Below are positions 23,994 through 36,600 of a DNA stretch of 64,000 nucleotides, piece after piece. The DNA is taken from contig NC_084670.1 of NCBI RefSeq assembly GCF_028389875.1, forward strand, positions 17,388,383-17,452,382, given 5' to 3'. Positions within the stretch are counted from its first letter, which is position 1, and each line of letters opens with the position of its first letter. A program made the translations under genes and the position numbers. The notes under the pieces were generated by a model. It worked only from the letters and a program-made list of their open reading frames with translations. It ran no database searches and was not told the origin of the DNA. The stretch is from Rhea pennata. Its lineage: Eukaryota; Chordata; Aves; Rheiformes; Rheidae.

Positions 23994-26900
23994 TTACTAT
24001 AACAAAGCCCGAGGCCGCAAGAAAACTCTCCACCCAAAGTACGTTTCCTAGATGTTGACAGCAGATAGCCCTTCCATCCCGCAGGCTGGGGATGGGCTGA
24101 CTTCTCAGTCTCAGTGTTACTTGTTCTTGCATCGTAGGACTTCTGAGTCTTGATTTTTTCAATGAGCTTGACCTGATCACCTAAGCTAAACATGCTTTTA
24201 AAATAAATTCCAAATGTAAAGATTGTTAGTAATTCTGTTGGTCAAACTCACAGAGATGGTATAATTTCCTTTTTCCTTGGCACATAAGCAAAATCTGGCC
24301 TAGATTTAATTCTCCTGGTCATAGCTGAGGGAGGAATCTCTGCAGAGGGGACCAGTCGTTCTGTCTCAGTGAGGTGTCTGCTTTTGTACAGCAAGTGATG
24401 AGATAACGTTCCATCGAGATTTTCTCTTTTCCTATGCTCCCCGCCTCTGCTCACTAGCTTCATTCTGCTTTTTCTCACCTTTTCCTCAGCCTCCTCAGTG
24501 AAGCCCAAGGACACCAGGTGATGGTAGTCACACTGCCGAGGTCACCTGCTTACAGAACATCTGACTGAAGAAGACTGCCTGTTTTCAGTGCTTCACAGAA
24601 CTGAGACAACAACTTGGGATCAAGTGTGCTGTTGCCTGGCCAAGTGTATGAAGAGGACTAGTGGCAGCAGAAGGGAGCTGTTTATGAATGGATTCAGTCT
24701 GCAAGGCACATGAGGTCTGAAAACTTGATAAGCACAAGACTTCATTTCTTCAGGTCAATAATCTTCGGGGCAAGGCAAAGAGAAGACAGAAGTTGAGAAG
24801 ACACTGCTGTTTTGGAGTCTGCATTTTCAGGTCACAGTCCTGTCAGGTCAGCAAAAGTCATGCAATGTGAATTGTGCCAAAGCACACTTGATAGCCGTGC
24901 ATGAATACGTAGCATCTGTCTTTATAATCAGCTTCATTTCACATTTTGGCAGGCTTGTCATTACACACTTTCTTTGAAGGCCTACTAGACAAAACCTCAA
25001 AGTTTTTTGCTTTTGTTAGACACTATGCAATGACCCAAAGGCAGTCTGTGGCAGCTTTTGGGTGACCCCTTCTTTTGGAGCTATCTTCCAAGAAATCATC
25101 CCTGTTTGGACCAGAGTCTCTCCTAATGAGGGAGAGGGTGGAAAAAGCCCTTCCATCTAAGCAGTGGCTACTCTAGACATAGCCCCAGAGCCAGACAGCC
25201 TGCTGTCTGAGCCGTGGTGCTGCTTCCAGGAGCACAAGCATTCATTCTTTGACTGATCATCGATTCGAACATATGGATGGAGTCTAACTCCTGACCTGTG
25301 GCTCATGTCCTTGTTCTAGACCCTGGCGTTAACTAGTGGGCCAAACTGCCTTTACCCTTGTTGCTTTAATCCATAGAATAGTTCATTGGCATTCATCCAA
25401 ACTGAATATGGTATGGAGGAAAAGGTCTTCAGGTTCCCGGAGTGTATATACGTATGTGATCAAATCCTCAGCTCATTAAATTAGTATATGCAGTGGAGAC
25501 TAGCTACTGATTTATGTTTTCATCTATTCAAGGTTAAATTGGATTGAAAATTCACACTATTTAAAAAGGGAAGCTGAGCTTCTTGCTTACATTTGAGTTC
25601 CTCTAAATTAGAAGGCACATGATACTAAGCTTCATGGACCTGAAAATCTGGGTCTGAGTTAATATGATGCCTATACCATTGATTTCACTGAAGTCTTTTG
25701 TATCAGAAATCACATGTACACAGCCTCACATTGCGAAGCAAGATTAATTTAGCTGTTGGCAAATTATGCTCTGTATAAGAATGTTCTGTGAATAACTTGG
25801 ATTGCAAATTTTACTCCTTAATATTTGCAATGCAAAGTGCCAGTAACACGAACAGAGCACTACTGGTTTAAGTTAAACTTTGCAGAAATAGGAATGACAG
25901 ATGCCCCCAAAAAGGAGATAGATTGTGGAAAATTAAACAACATAAGGCCTACTGAGTCAGATATTAAAAGCCTCATGATAAATTAGAAGATAGTTATTAA
26001 AGTAGCTGCAAAGATTTTAAAACTGCAACCCCTGTCTTTGAACTGTTATGGCAGTAGCTGGAGCAGAGTAAACTTCCTGTGATCTACCTAGCTTGCAGGA
26101 CTGACCTACTGAGGGTGACAAACTAACTGTATGCAGGCTCAGCTTTTGACTTGCTTCCAAACAGCACCAGTTCATTTGATGCGAGTCCTGTAACGTGGGC
26201 TATTGCACTGTGGTGAAAGGCACTGTATATTGTCCTAGTGATCCCTTACATGCAGTTGCTCTTCAACTTTCTCACTTTTATGTTGGTAAAAATTTTGATT
26301 ATTTTCTTAGCATTTGTAAAGCCTGGGGGTAAGAAGCTTAAATAGATTACTGTTCTCTATTGGCCCAGAAACAGTAAAATCTGCATGGCTCTTACACTGT
26401 GGTTCCTGTTAGTTACTTACCAGTAGCTGTTATTTTTCACAAGCATATAGATATATCTCCACAAAGATTATCTTTGCACCAGTAACAAAAGATACTGTGT
26501 TTCCTACTCGTGGTAGTGAGATATAGAGAGATCTCTTAACTAACTCTTCTTGAACTCTGTATTGCTGATGGTTTTTCCTTGAGTTTTATTCAGCCTTAAG
26601 CCATTTGCATCCTTCCACATGTCCGGATTTGTTCCAGTCTTATATGTTCACGTGTTCTCCTAGGCAAAACAAATTTCCTCCCTGGCACCTAGCTGCCATT
26701 TGCTAGTGGAAGATTACGCCACATTTCGCTGCTTGCCCCTAGTCCCTCCCCACAGCTTTGCCACCAGAAGAGGCCAAGCAAGTACTCCCTAACGTGCTAT
26801 AAGCAAAGCCAGCCAGGTTAGCTCATATCCATATTTGTCACCAGGTGAAATGAATCTGGCTGATTTAGCTTGAAACAGATTAGCAGGCCATTTGTGATCC

Positions 26901-29900
26901 CTCCTGCTAACACAGCAGTGTGGGGTGCTTGGAAGGCAACAACAGGCACTGGAGACAGTGCTGTCATCTCTCAGAAGAGCATGTCTGCGCCTCAGATTTT
27001 CTCAGTGCTCCTGTCCTTGAACTCAAGCTTACACCCCTCAACTTTGATGTTTTTTCTACACATCTTGCCTTTATTTTTATGTTAGTGGCTCCAACCAAAA
27101 GACATCTTTCGATATCTTAAACGAATCTTCTCTGTTCAGCTTGTTCTGCCTGTTTTTGTTAATTAAATTTGTTTCTTTGTATCAGGTTCCTTTAGCTCAT
27201 CTCTTTTGGTTCCTGCTCTTACCATTTACCTTCGTTATACCTTGCCATCCTTGAACTGTTCTGAACTCTTATTTCACATCTTTCTGTACAATATTCAGGT
27301 CTACTAATTCTCTGCCTAATTTTATCATGGATGATGGAAAAACTTTTGCTGCAGCACTAGTGTTGAGAGGACAGACCTCTCTCCTCTTTGCCACATTCCT
27401 TCTCACTCTTATGTAAAATCTCAACTGAAAATGGCAATCTCTTCTTTCGCTACTCTTCCTTTTGTAGTACACTTTTGTAAAACATCATCCATGAAACTGC
27501 ACTGTTTGTATTTGCAACTTTCAAATACATTTGGATTTGCGGTTTTCTGGACGGGTGATGTATTAAGATTTAATCTAAACCTAGTCAGATACCATTGATC
27601 TGCAATGAAAAAGCTGTATGAATGAGATAATAGCAGATACAGCTTAAAGTGCTGAGTGACAAGAGCTGACTGAAAGGTGATACTGCAGAAGTTTGGTGGT
27701 GAAGAACAGGTAGGACATTTGTGAATGGAAATGGTTTCTGATTATTTAAATATTGTGAATAATTTTTAAAAATTGCTTCATTTTTTCAAGGTTTGCCAGA
27801 CTTTGACTGTTCCTATAAGGTGGCAGGTACAGCAGCGAGTTTCCAGAAGCTGCTCAGCCTGCTGTAAGCTACCACATCTTGATATGAACTTTAAGGTCTT
27901 TCTGTTTTGCCTGAGTGGACATCCCAGAAGTTAGAAGAAATAAGAATCAAGCCCAACGTTTCAGATTCCTGATGGCTGCACTCTCTGTCCATTTCAGACA
28001 GCTCAGCCATACTTCCCACTGCTCAGTGTTAGCAGTCATCAGGAAGCATATATTTTGCTTCCAAAGTCAGGGTCTTGTGAAACAAATCCTTAGGCATTAC
28101 TGTGCTCTCACAGCTTGCAGGCCATGTTGTGTTTGAGCCACAAACAAGAGCTGAGCCTTGACCAGAGCAGCTTTTAATACAGGTCTTGTGTACAAGGGAT
28201 AGACAAGGGAAGCTCTTACCCCATGTGTGTTCATTGCCTCAGTTAAACATGATGAATTATTCCAGTAAATGTATTTCAAACTCTCCCCCTCAATTTCACT
28301 AGTTCCAAATTTGGACGCAGCTCTAAATGAAAAGGAACAATTCAAATGCCTTTCTGAATGCATATGAAATGAAATAAGTTACTGTAATTTTGCTGGGCAA
28401 GCTAGCTCTTTGGAGGGAGCAAAAGTTGCAAATGGAAAAATAAACAAACAAATGTATGAGTAACTGTGGGAGATGCTGCCAGAGAATCAGAAAGAAGCCT
28501 GGATAGAAGGGGGAGGGAAAGACTCTTCTCCACTCTGGGACAATTTGTAGAAAACAAAATGTGGGAGAAAGTTGAAATGAACCAAAAATATTCTACTTTA
28601 TTTTTTATTTTATTTTATTTTTTTAAGTCCAGCCATAACCAGGCTACCAGGACACATGATGCTGCTATTAAAGAGGACCTAAAGAGGACCAGCTTTAAGA
28701 GCTTTGAGAAAGAAAACAGAAATTTCACCTTCGTTGTTCAGGTTCCTCCTTTACAGGAATTTCTGCAGCTACACAACTGGCAGGTGAGTCCCTTGCTCTA
28801 ATCTGTGAAGGGAAAGAATGACCGAGATTCCCAGATGCACTGAGTTTTCAATCAGTGAGCTGCAAAAAGCATTACTATAAACTACCTTTCTGTTTTCCAA
28901 ATCCTGGGCTGGTGAGAAATCAAAACATAGCTTAGGTCAGCCTACAGGTATAGTGTATGCTTCACCTCACATGAACTAGGGATGCGAAGCAAAGGAGAAG
29001 AGGGCTGCAGAACTGCTGCTTTTCTGTTCTCTGAAGACTTCCTGTTAAGGGGAATCCTCAGCTGTCCATTTAGGGCAGTGTTATAGCTGCGCTGCGCTGC
29101 TGAGGCATGCGAGGAAGCCGTTGATGGGGCTGAGCATGGCTCTATGCTTCTCTACTGAGCCACCCAGTTACAGCATTACTGCATGCCTGCTAGAGGTGGG
29201 TGCTAAGATTGCTGGTAAAAGCCAAAGGTAAAGCGGGGGGGGGGGGTAGTTATAATAAAAAGGTAGTTTACAAACAGCATTTTTCTTATATATTATATAT
29301 CCATATATATATTACATTTCCATATAATGATAAAATGGATGTGACACAGTTACACCCCGGAACCTTATTTTTTAGTACTATTATCTTCTTTAAAATAGTG
29401 AAAATGAAACAAGCAAAAGAAAAAAAAAAGAGGGGGAGAAAACTCCTTTCAGACAACAATCACCTTTTGAGTTAAGTTCTCATGCTTGGTCTTAGCCCAG
29501 AGGGATTTGTCTTGAGTGAAGTTTGAAGAAAATCCTTTCAGCAGTTTCTGAGTTATTTAAATGTAACCATGGAGGTTTGGATTCAGATGCTTTTCTGTAC
29601 TTGTATAACTCAAAAATAGCTTTGCTTTAAAACTTCCAAATTAACCCTCCTTAACTTTTCAACTTGTCACCTATCCTACTGTACGGCTTATAAAATTTTA
29701 AAGCTAATAGTATAACAAACTCAAATAATGATATTGCAGATGTTCAAATGAATCTTAGGAGGAATAAATTATAGGAGTCGCAATAGCTTGTTACTGAAGA
29801 AAGAGTGGCTGCCTGCTTTCAGTCATATGTTCATACTGGTCTGAAATAAGTCCAATCTTTTCTAATTTAAAAAAGCTTAAGTATGTTTGGGTGTGGTTAA

Positions 29901-31749
29901 TACTTAGGTCTGTGAGTTACACGTATGAAATGAAGCACTTAAGTCCTTTTCCTTTTTTTCCTCCTGATACCAATGTTTCATTCTTGTCAAAACATTCTTT
30001 AAATTTTGCTGCTTTCTTCTTGATATAATCCTAATCTACAGGACACTTAAATGGCTCCTTAATATTTATGGACTTGAAAGTCACTGAAATGCTCTGTGCT
30101 TGTCTTTATTGTTATTATTTTACTGCCAGAAGATTGAGGCAATGAGAGGTGAAGCAATTCGGTCCGTCATGATTTGTCCTTTTTCTTTGTCCAATCCTGC
30201 TGTTGCTTTCTTATGTTTCTTTCTTTCTGTTTCCTTTCCCATGTTTCTTCCTCACTTATTAGTCCTGTCCTCACTGCCTCCTGTCTGTCCTTCAAACATC
30301 TTTCTCCATTTATTCCTCTCTAACAATTGCAATGAGAGGGCCTACGATAGAGAAAAATGTTTTTTCTTTGGCAGCAGCTTTTTACTTTTATCTTCTCACT
30401 AAGCATTTGGGATAGGTCCAGGCAGCTCTTCCTGCTTTCATCATCTCTCTTTGCATCCCTCGTGACCCTGAGGTCTAGCCAGCAATCTGATGTCTGCCAT
30501 GAGAGCACCTCCCATGGTCCAGAGCCACGAGCAGGCTGAGGTGTTGTAACACTGCGCCTTACCCTACCTCCTTACCATGCTTGCTCTGCCTCTTTCTAGG
30601 AACCAGATACCTGCACCAGGTTTTTCTCACAGAAGAATGACAGGTAGAGCTGCCACCTTCTGCATGTCTCTCTTCCTTTCTCCTGTGCCCTTTTTCTTCT
30701 ACCAGGCTTTTTTGGTTCAATCTACTGACTGGTGCAATTTAACCAAGATATGGGAAACCTGTATTCAGTTCAGGCCTCTGCCTGAGGAGATCTGAACTTG
30801 AATCTCTTGCCCCTTGGATTAGCACGCTACTCAGGAGTTTATGAACTATTCTTTGAGGAGTGTGCCTAAAGTCCTTTCCTTGAGTAGAAAAGCTTGCCCA
30901 CAGCCTTGTGGTAAGAGACACTCACCTGGGTGGGGAAAATATGTCTGCCAGGCCCTGCTCCAATAAATACTTAAGACAAAATGTGAAGTATTCATTGGAA
31001 GGGAGTAACAGAACCCAGGTTTCTTGCTCGCAGTTGTGCTCTGAGAGCAAGCACACATGGCAATCCAGTCAGTGGTTAATTATTCCATACAAACTGGAAC
31101 TGCTCCAACAGGATGGATTGAAGAGAGCCCCTGTTCCACAAGATCCTTTCAGACTGTGCTGCTCTCATTTGGCTGCTGTGGGTCAGCTTTTCTAGCACCC
31201 AAAGCAGCAATGGCAACTGCCACTGACGAGTTATGGGAATAGGTGGTGAGGAATCTGTGGAGGCTGGAGAGAAGGGAAGAAAAAGGTGCTTCTGAATGTA
31301 CTGCATTATCCATGGTGACAGCTCTGCATCCGTAGCTGAAGCAAGCACCTGCCACTGCTACCTCGGTTACCATTCTGGACAGTGACAGTAAGAATGGGGT
31401 GGGAGGAGAAATAAGTCTTTCTTTTAAAAAGACAGGGCAGCAGACTGGGGCACTATAAGGGAAATTGCTTTTAAAGGTGGAAATACAACAAAAATGGACT
31501 AAAGAATCTTAAAAGACAAAGTCAATGCCAAAGCAGAGGAAGCCAGAACGACTTCCAGAGCTCAGCTATAGGCAGTTGTCCCCCAACATAAGCCAGACTC
31601 TGTCAGTATGTGGGAGACATCCAGGAATTTTCTTTCCTACAAAAATACTAGGGACATTATAAGTTTTAACTGTAATGGAAAAAAATGGGGCGCTCGTGCT
31701 CAGTTCCAAAGGAAAACACAACTATTGGAAGTGATGTGGTACAGGGGGC
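23994..31749. other. Intergenic DNA, no gene seen
   Basis: AT-rich unique-looking DNA. Simple sequence within it includes a T/A pentanucleotide-like run at about 28597-28624, ten G near 29237-29246, a TA-rich stretch near 29285-29325, and an A/G run near 29417-29440. No gene, RNA or transposon family was recognised, and short open frames lack domains. Confidence 0.45.
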
Positions 31750-31777
31750 TGTGTGTGTGTGTGTGTGTGTGTGTGTT
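31750..31777 (+). repeat. (GT)n microsatellite
   Basis: About 13 uninterrupted GT units. Confidence 0.95.
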
Positions 31778-32859
31778 TGGCTGCTCCCTTTTCTCGTAGG
31801 GATTCTATAGCTTCCTTCATTCTTCACTTCTCTCATATTACAGAAAGAAGGTAATTTTTCCTGGCCATTTACTAAAGCTCATTAAAGACTGAAGAGAACA
31901 AACAATGCTACTCCTCAGAGACTACCATTCAAAGTCATTCTACAATTCTCTGTTCTAATACTTGAGACAAATTAATTATTCCTTAGTGAAAAGTGTATAA
32001 TTCCTATTCTTCATTTTTGGGGTGGGGAGAGGGGAATAATAATAGGAAGTTTATATCTGAGTGGAAAGCTGTCTGTGCTGAAGGGAAATGAGAAAAAATA
32101 CATGTTCCAAAAAGAGTGAAAGCAATTATTCTAATAATAATTCTAGGGATATTAATGTCTTTTTAAAGTAGATTGCTTTCAAATAAACACCAAAATTGAA
32201 GGCATAGGAAAGGCTGGTTTATTTATTAATCATTCCAAAAGTGCATTCTTCTAAATGAACAAGTGCATGGGCAACTTTGCTGGCACATATTAAATTTAGT
32301 TAAACAGCAACTTGTAAATGACTAAAAACTTCTGTAACCAGAGACTAATTTGTTTAACGTGTTGAAAATGTTATGTGGTTGTGAGGAACTATATATTAAA
32401 CTTCAAAGCAAAATGCTCCAGAGATTACACCATCTTAAAGACTGCATATTGGAAAGGCCTTTATACATTAAACATAAAGGATTTTTAATTCTCCTTTGTT
32501 TTGAACACTTGTCAATCTATGTATGTGACTCGTGCTCAGGATTGTAAACCGTCATTTAAGGTGTGATGTCCAAGTTGAGGCCTGGACCATGATTTGCAAG
32601 GGGCTGGCTTTTCTCTTTCATCTTTATTAATTAATCCTGTCTCAGGTTGCCCAGCGTACACTTCTGTTGACATCACCTTTTCCATATACTTTAAAGAGTC
32701 CCTAGAGAGATCTACTGCAGAACAAAAACTGGACAGAGAATACATTTGGAAACCATTTTATTTTTCAATTACCAACCAAAACGTATGGAAAAGATTTACA
32801 CTCTATCTGATTTACAGAATAATTATACTTTGAAAGCTTAGAAATAAATGGCTTGATCC
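31778..32859. other. Intergenic DNA, no gene seen
   Basis: AT-rich. Unique-looking sequence with scattered ATTA sites near 31970 and 32140-32300, continuing into the denser block at 32860. No exon or repeat recognised. Confidence 0.4.
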
Positions 32860-33250
32860 TTGGAATCATTAGTTACAAATGTACCAACTGTAATTGGTGT
32901 AAACTAATGAGTTTACTGGATGGCTGACCCTTAATTACTGATTATAGTTAAACTCTAGCCAATCAAAAATGAGTTTACTTATAAAAGTACAGTATAGTAT
33001 TAACAAGCATTACATTTCCAAGTAAGCAGCTTTATGATTAGTTGTAGCACACAACTCAAGCCTGTTCAGGCTATCAAAAGCAGCTTTTTAATAATAGTGC
33101 ACTAAGCAACCGTCATTCTCTTACCTCAGCGTCTATCAGACAAACAGAAAGAAACCACATAATTAATCATCTCCTGTAACAGAAATAAAGCATCTGGGCC
33201 TGATTCAGCCAGGATAATACATAGCTGCCCTAGTCAAATGAGCTGCAAGA
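32860..33250. promoter_or_regulatory. Candidate enhancer with palindromic forkhead-type sites
   Basis: GTAAACT at 32899-32905 and AGTTTAC at 32910-32916 form a perfect 7-bp inverted repeat with a 4-base spacer. The 12-mer AATGAGTTTACT occurs at 32906-32917 and again at 32968-32979. GTAAAC/GTTTAC is the core bound by many forkhead factors. CCAAT (near 32959), CCTTAATTACTG (near 32929) and CATAATTAATC (near 33158) add homeodomain and NF-Y type sites. The block is non-repetitive. Regulatory function is inferred. Confidence 0.35.
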
Positions 33251-33634
33251 AGTTGGGGATTGGCTTTAAGACAGAATACTTGGGGAATTCTGGCCCGGCC
33301 CTCTGTGGAAGCAGTATGTGATATGGAAGCTAAATATTGATTGATTGTGTGCAGTCTTGTGTGATACAGAGAAGCCTATTGACAAAATAGATTTAATAAT
33401 TCGTAGAATTGAGCAAGATTCCTTGAGCAGATTTAATATGTGCTGTGAAGATATTTGGTTACTGTACTGGCAATCCCAAAAATTCAGAAATCACAAATAC
33501 TCGCTATTTATTACATCAAATGAAGACTCAACTTTCAAATAAAAGAGGAAGATAGTCTTCTTCTATTTGCTTCTCGTTGATCCTTAAGAATTAACATTTT
33601 TACCCACCCAGGAAGACTGAAAATTCCTATTATT

Positions 33635-33677
33635 AAAAAAAAAAAAAAACAACCAAACAAACAAACAAAAAAAAAAC
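33635..33677 (+). repeat. A-rich tract with (CAAA)n
   Basis: Fifteen A, then CAACCAAACAAACAAACAAAAAAAAAAC. It could be a simple repeat or the tail of a degraded retroposon, but no retroposon body is recognisable on its 5' side. Confidence 0.8.
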
Positions 33678-36600
33678 AGATTTCTATAAAAATCCCAATT
33701 CCAGAGCTGGTACTTTAAACAGATACACCAAATATTTTGATAAAATCATAGGACTTTTCAATACTTGCAGTCACATTCTTAAAGGTATTTAAATAAGTAA
33801 CTCCCATGTTTTAAAGATCTGGAATTTCTCACTGGCTCCCATAACTTCCTATGAATACCAAACTTCAGATAGGAGACTGACAGTGGAAACCACAAGGATT
33901 AGAAAGTCGAGTCTGATTCTCTGCTGCTATGGAGGTCTAGTTGGAAGACTGGGTTTGCTGGAGCTCAGTAGCACCTGGGCTCTTCAGAGGTGCCAGGATT
34001 CATTCCATCTGCATTATAGGTCTCTCCCATTTCTACTTTTCTCCATGATGTTCTCTTTGGTGCCCACCTCTTATAAATAGACAGGCTCAGTAAGATGACC
34101 TTCCTTATCTGGTAGTTCTTTGGCACAAGTACTGTAGCCTTTGTCTGTTTATTAGTATGAGTTTTTTAAAAAAAAAAATCAAAAACTGAAGAGTAACTTA
34201 GATTTTAGAGTGTCTGCACATGGGTTAAAGTGAATTTCATGCATTTACTGAACTCCTATTTTTCAGATGTGTGTGGGGTCAAGAACAGGTTAAAGTTGTT
34301 TACTGCTTTCAAGTTCTGCCCTTAGAAGTTGATTCAGAGCTGTGCTGCAAGCTGCTACAAAGCATATGTCCTTGGAGTGGTGAATTGCTGGTTTGATACC
34401 AAGGTCTTGGCCTTTAATAATAAAATTAGTATGTTTCTTAAGGAAATCTTAGCTTCATGGTCATATAAAGTCATTATACTGTTTTAAAATGTCACTTTAA
34501 ACATGTTTTGGAATGGTCAGAATTTGTGGGAAGGGATCATATTTGGTTTTATACATGGGTTATCCTTAAGCTGGTAGAGCTACAACTCTGCCACTTGGAA
34601 TAGGCAAATGTCTGAAGGTGCTCTATAATTCAAAAGAGAAGGCAAATGATATGTCAAGGCCTAAGACAAGTAATTGGGCCGTACCTGTCCAGAGGAGCTT
34701 GTTGACTTTCCTGGATTCCACACACTTCTTGACAATTGGCTCCAACTATGTAGAAGATAGCATACCCAGGGTAATCTAGGTGTTTTACTGCAATTCTGCA
34801 AGAGGAGATAAGAGTGCCTAGGAAACTTTATAAGCTTTGTTTTCCACAGTTCTGTGTTGGAGAGTTCAGGAGTGAGCAGTTTTAAAAGTCATGGAAAAGG
34901 AAGAGAGTATATTTTCCAAAACTTCAAAATTCTGTGAAATCAAGGACAGAGAAAATATTAAAGTAGTCAAAACCTTTCCTCTCCATCCTGTGAACAGAAA
35001 TTCTGGTAAGAATGGTGCTGGCACTTCTGCTCTTCTAAGGCTGAGGCAACATCCTCTCGTGAAAAATGGTAAGGGAGACATGGAACTATGGAAGGAACTC
35101 ACACAGGGATAGCTGTAGCTTTGGGGAAGAGGGGAATATGCTATGGACAGTTACAGCCTCCCCAGTGTGCTGTCCCTGTGGCACAGAGGAAAGAGGGGCA
35201 TCTGGATGGAGGAGGGGAACAAGCACTGTAGGGCCTCATTTTCTTCCTGTTCTCTAAACTCTGCCCAAAAACTTGTGTGAAAGAAAGCATCAAGCCCCAT
35301 CTTATTCCTAGATATACAACATATTTTAAAGCTGTAGGTAATGGATAAACTCTTTTCTGACTGAATGAGCCAAACAATAAAACTGTTCCATGAGCCAAGT
35401 GCAAGGCAGCTTATCCTGTAACAGCAAAATGAGCCAGGCTCTTTGCTGCACAAGAATACATCAGGCAAAATGATGCCATCTTCATCAGTCTTTTAGTATA
35501 TTAGAAATAAAACAATTGTAACAGAATGGTGTCACTGGATCCATGGCACCTGCTTTAAAAATAAATCTCTTAGCTTTGTCTTTGCTATTACTTTCAATAA
35601 ATGTCCTAGCATTGCCACAGCATTTACCTAGCAGCAGGAAACCATTATCGTATGACAACACTCTATTCCATTAACATTAGCTCTTAATTGTAAGATTGTT
35701 TATAAGACAACAAAAGCTACTGAATTATCGTAGAATGATAAAAAGAATTATTGTCATGGAGTATCATAGTCATTCCAGTTCTGCAAAACAATTTAAGAAA
35801 AGTAGAGGACTATATTTTTATATTAAAAATAATGTAATATTCTTATGCAAGAAAACGTTTTTTAAAAGTGCATTACATCAGTGAAGTAACTATTAAAGAG
35901 TTAATGTTACAAATCGTTACTAAGAAGCCCATGCTTTGATAAATGGTAGAACTAAAACAGTGAATAGAAAGCTCAGAAACTTGCACAACCCTTCCTAAAA
36001 GCAAGGCTGCAGCAAGTCAAACAGAGAAATCATTCTAACAGAACCACATTTGTCTATCAGGGTGAACAGAAGGAATGTTGCAAAATTGAGATATGATCAA
36101 CCTAACTGCAGAATAGAAGGAGAACTGTCATTCTGATTGTTTGTCATTATTTTGTCATGCTTCATGTCCAGTTAAGTGAACTTAGAGTGACAGTTGTGTC
36201 ATAACTACTGGCATCTATGTAAATTTTAAGTCAAATATGGTAGAGGCACTTCTGTCAGACACAAGTAGCCAGGCTACTCTTCCTCTTTATTTTTGTAATC
36301 CTCCATTTTCTCTTACTGTTCTGCTAGCCTTTGAACAAAAAAGATAATTTCAGCAGGAAATCCCTTTACTGTGTATGTTCTTATTCCATACCTTACTTTC
36401 CCTCAACTTTTTGAAACAATGGATAATGTTGAAATTTGTATCAGAAGCTATCACCACAAACATCTAGATATATTAGCTAAGACTACCCCTTTCCACAGGT
36501 AATGCATTATAAAATAAAATCCTTTGGAACACCAGAATGTGGACTTCCCTTGAAGACCTATGGAGAAAACTGCTGAAGCCAGTGAAGCAAATGTGCCTCT

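Noticed and set aside
33635-33677. Poly-A plus (CAAA)n as a retroposon tail
   Set aside because: No recognisable retroposon body or target-site duplication could be found next to it, so it is left as simple sequence.
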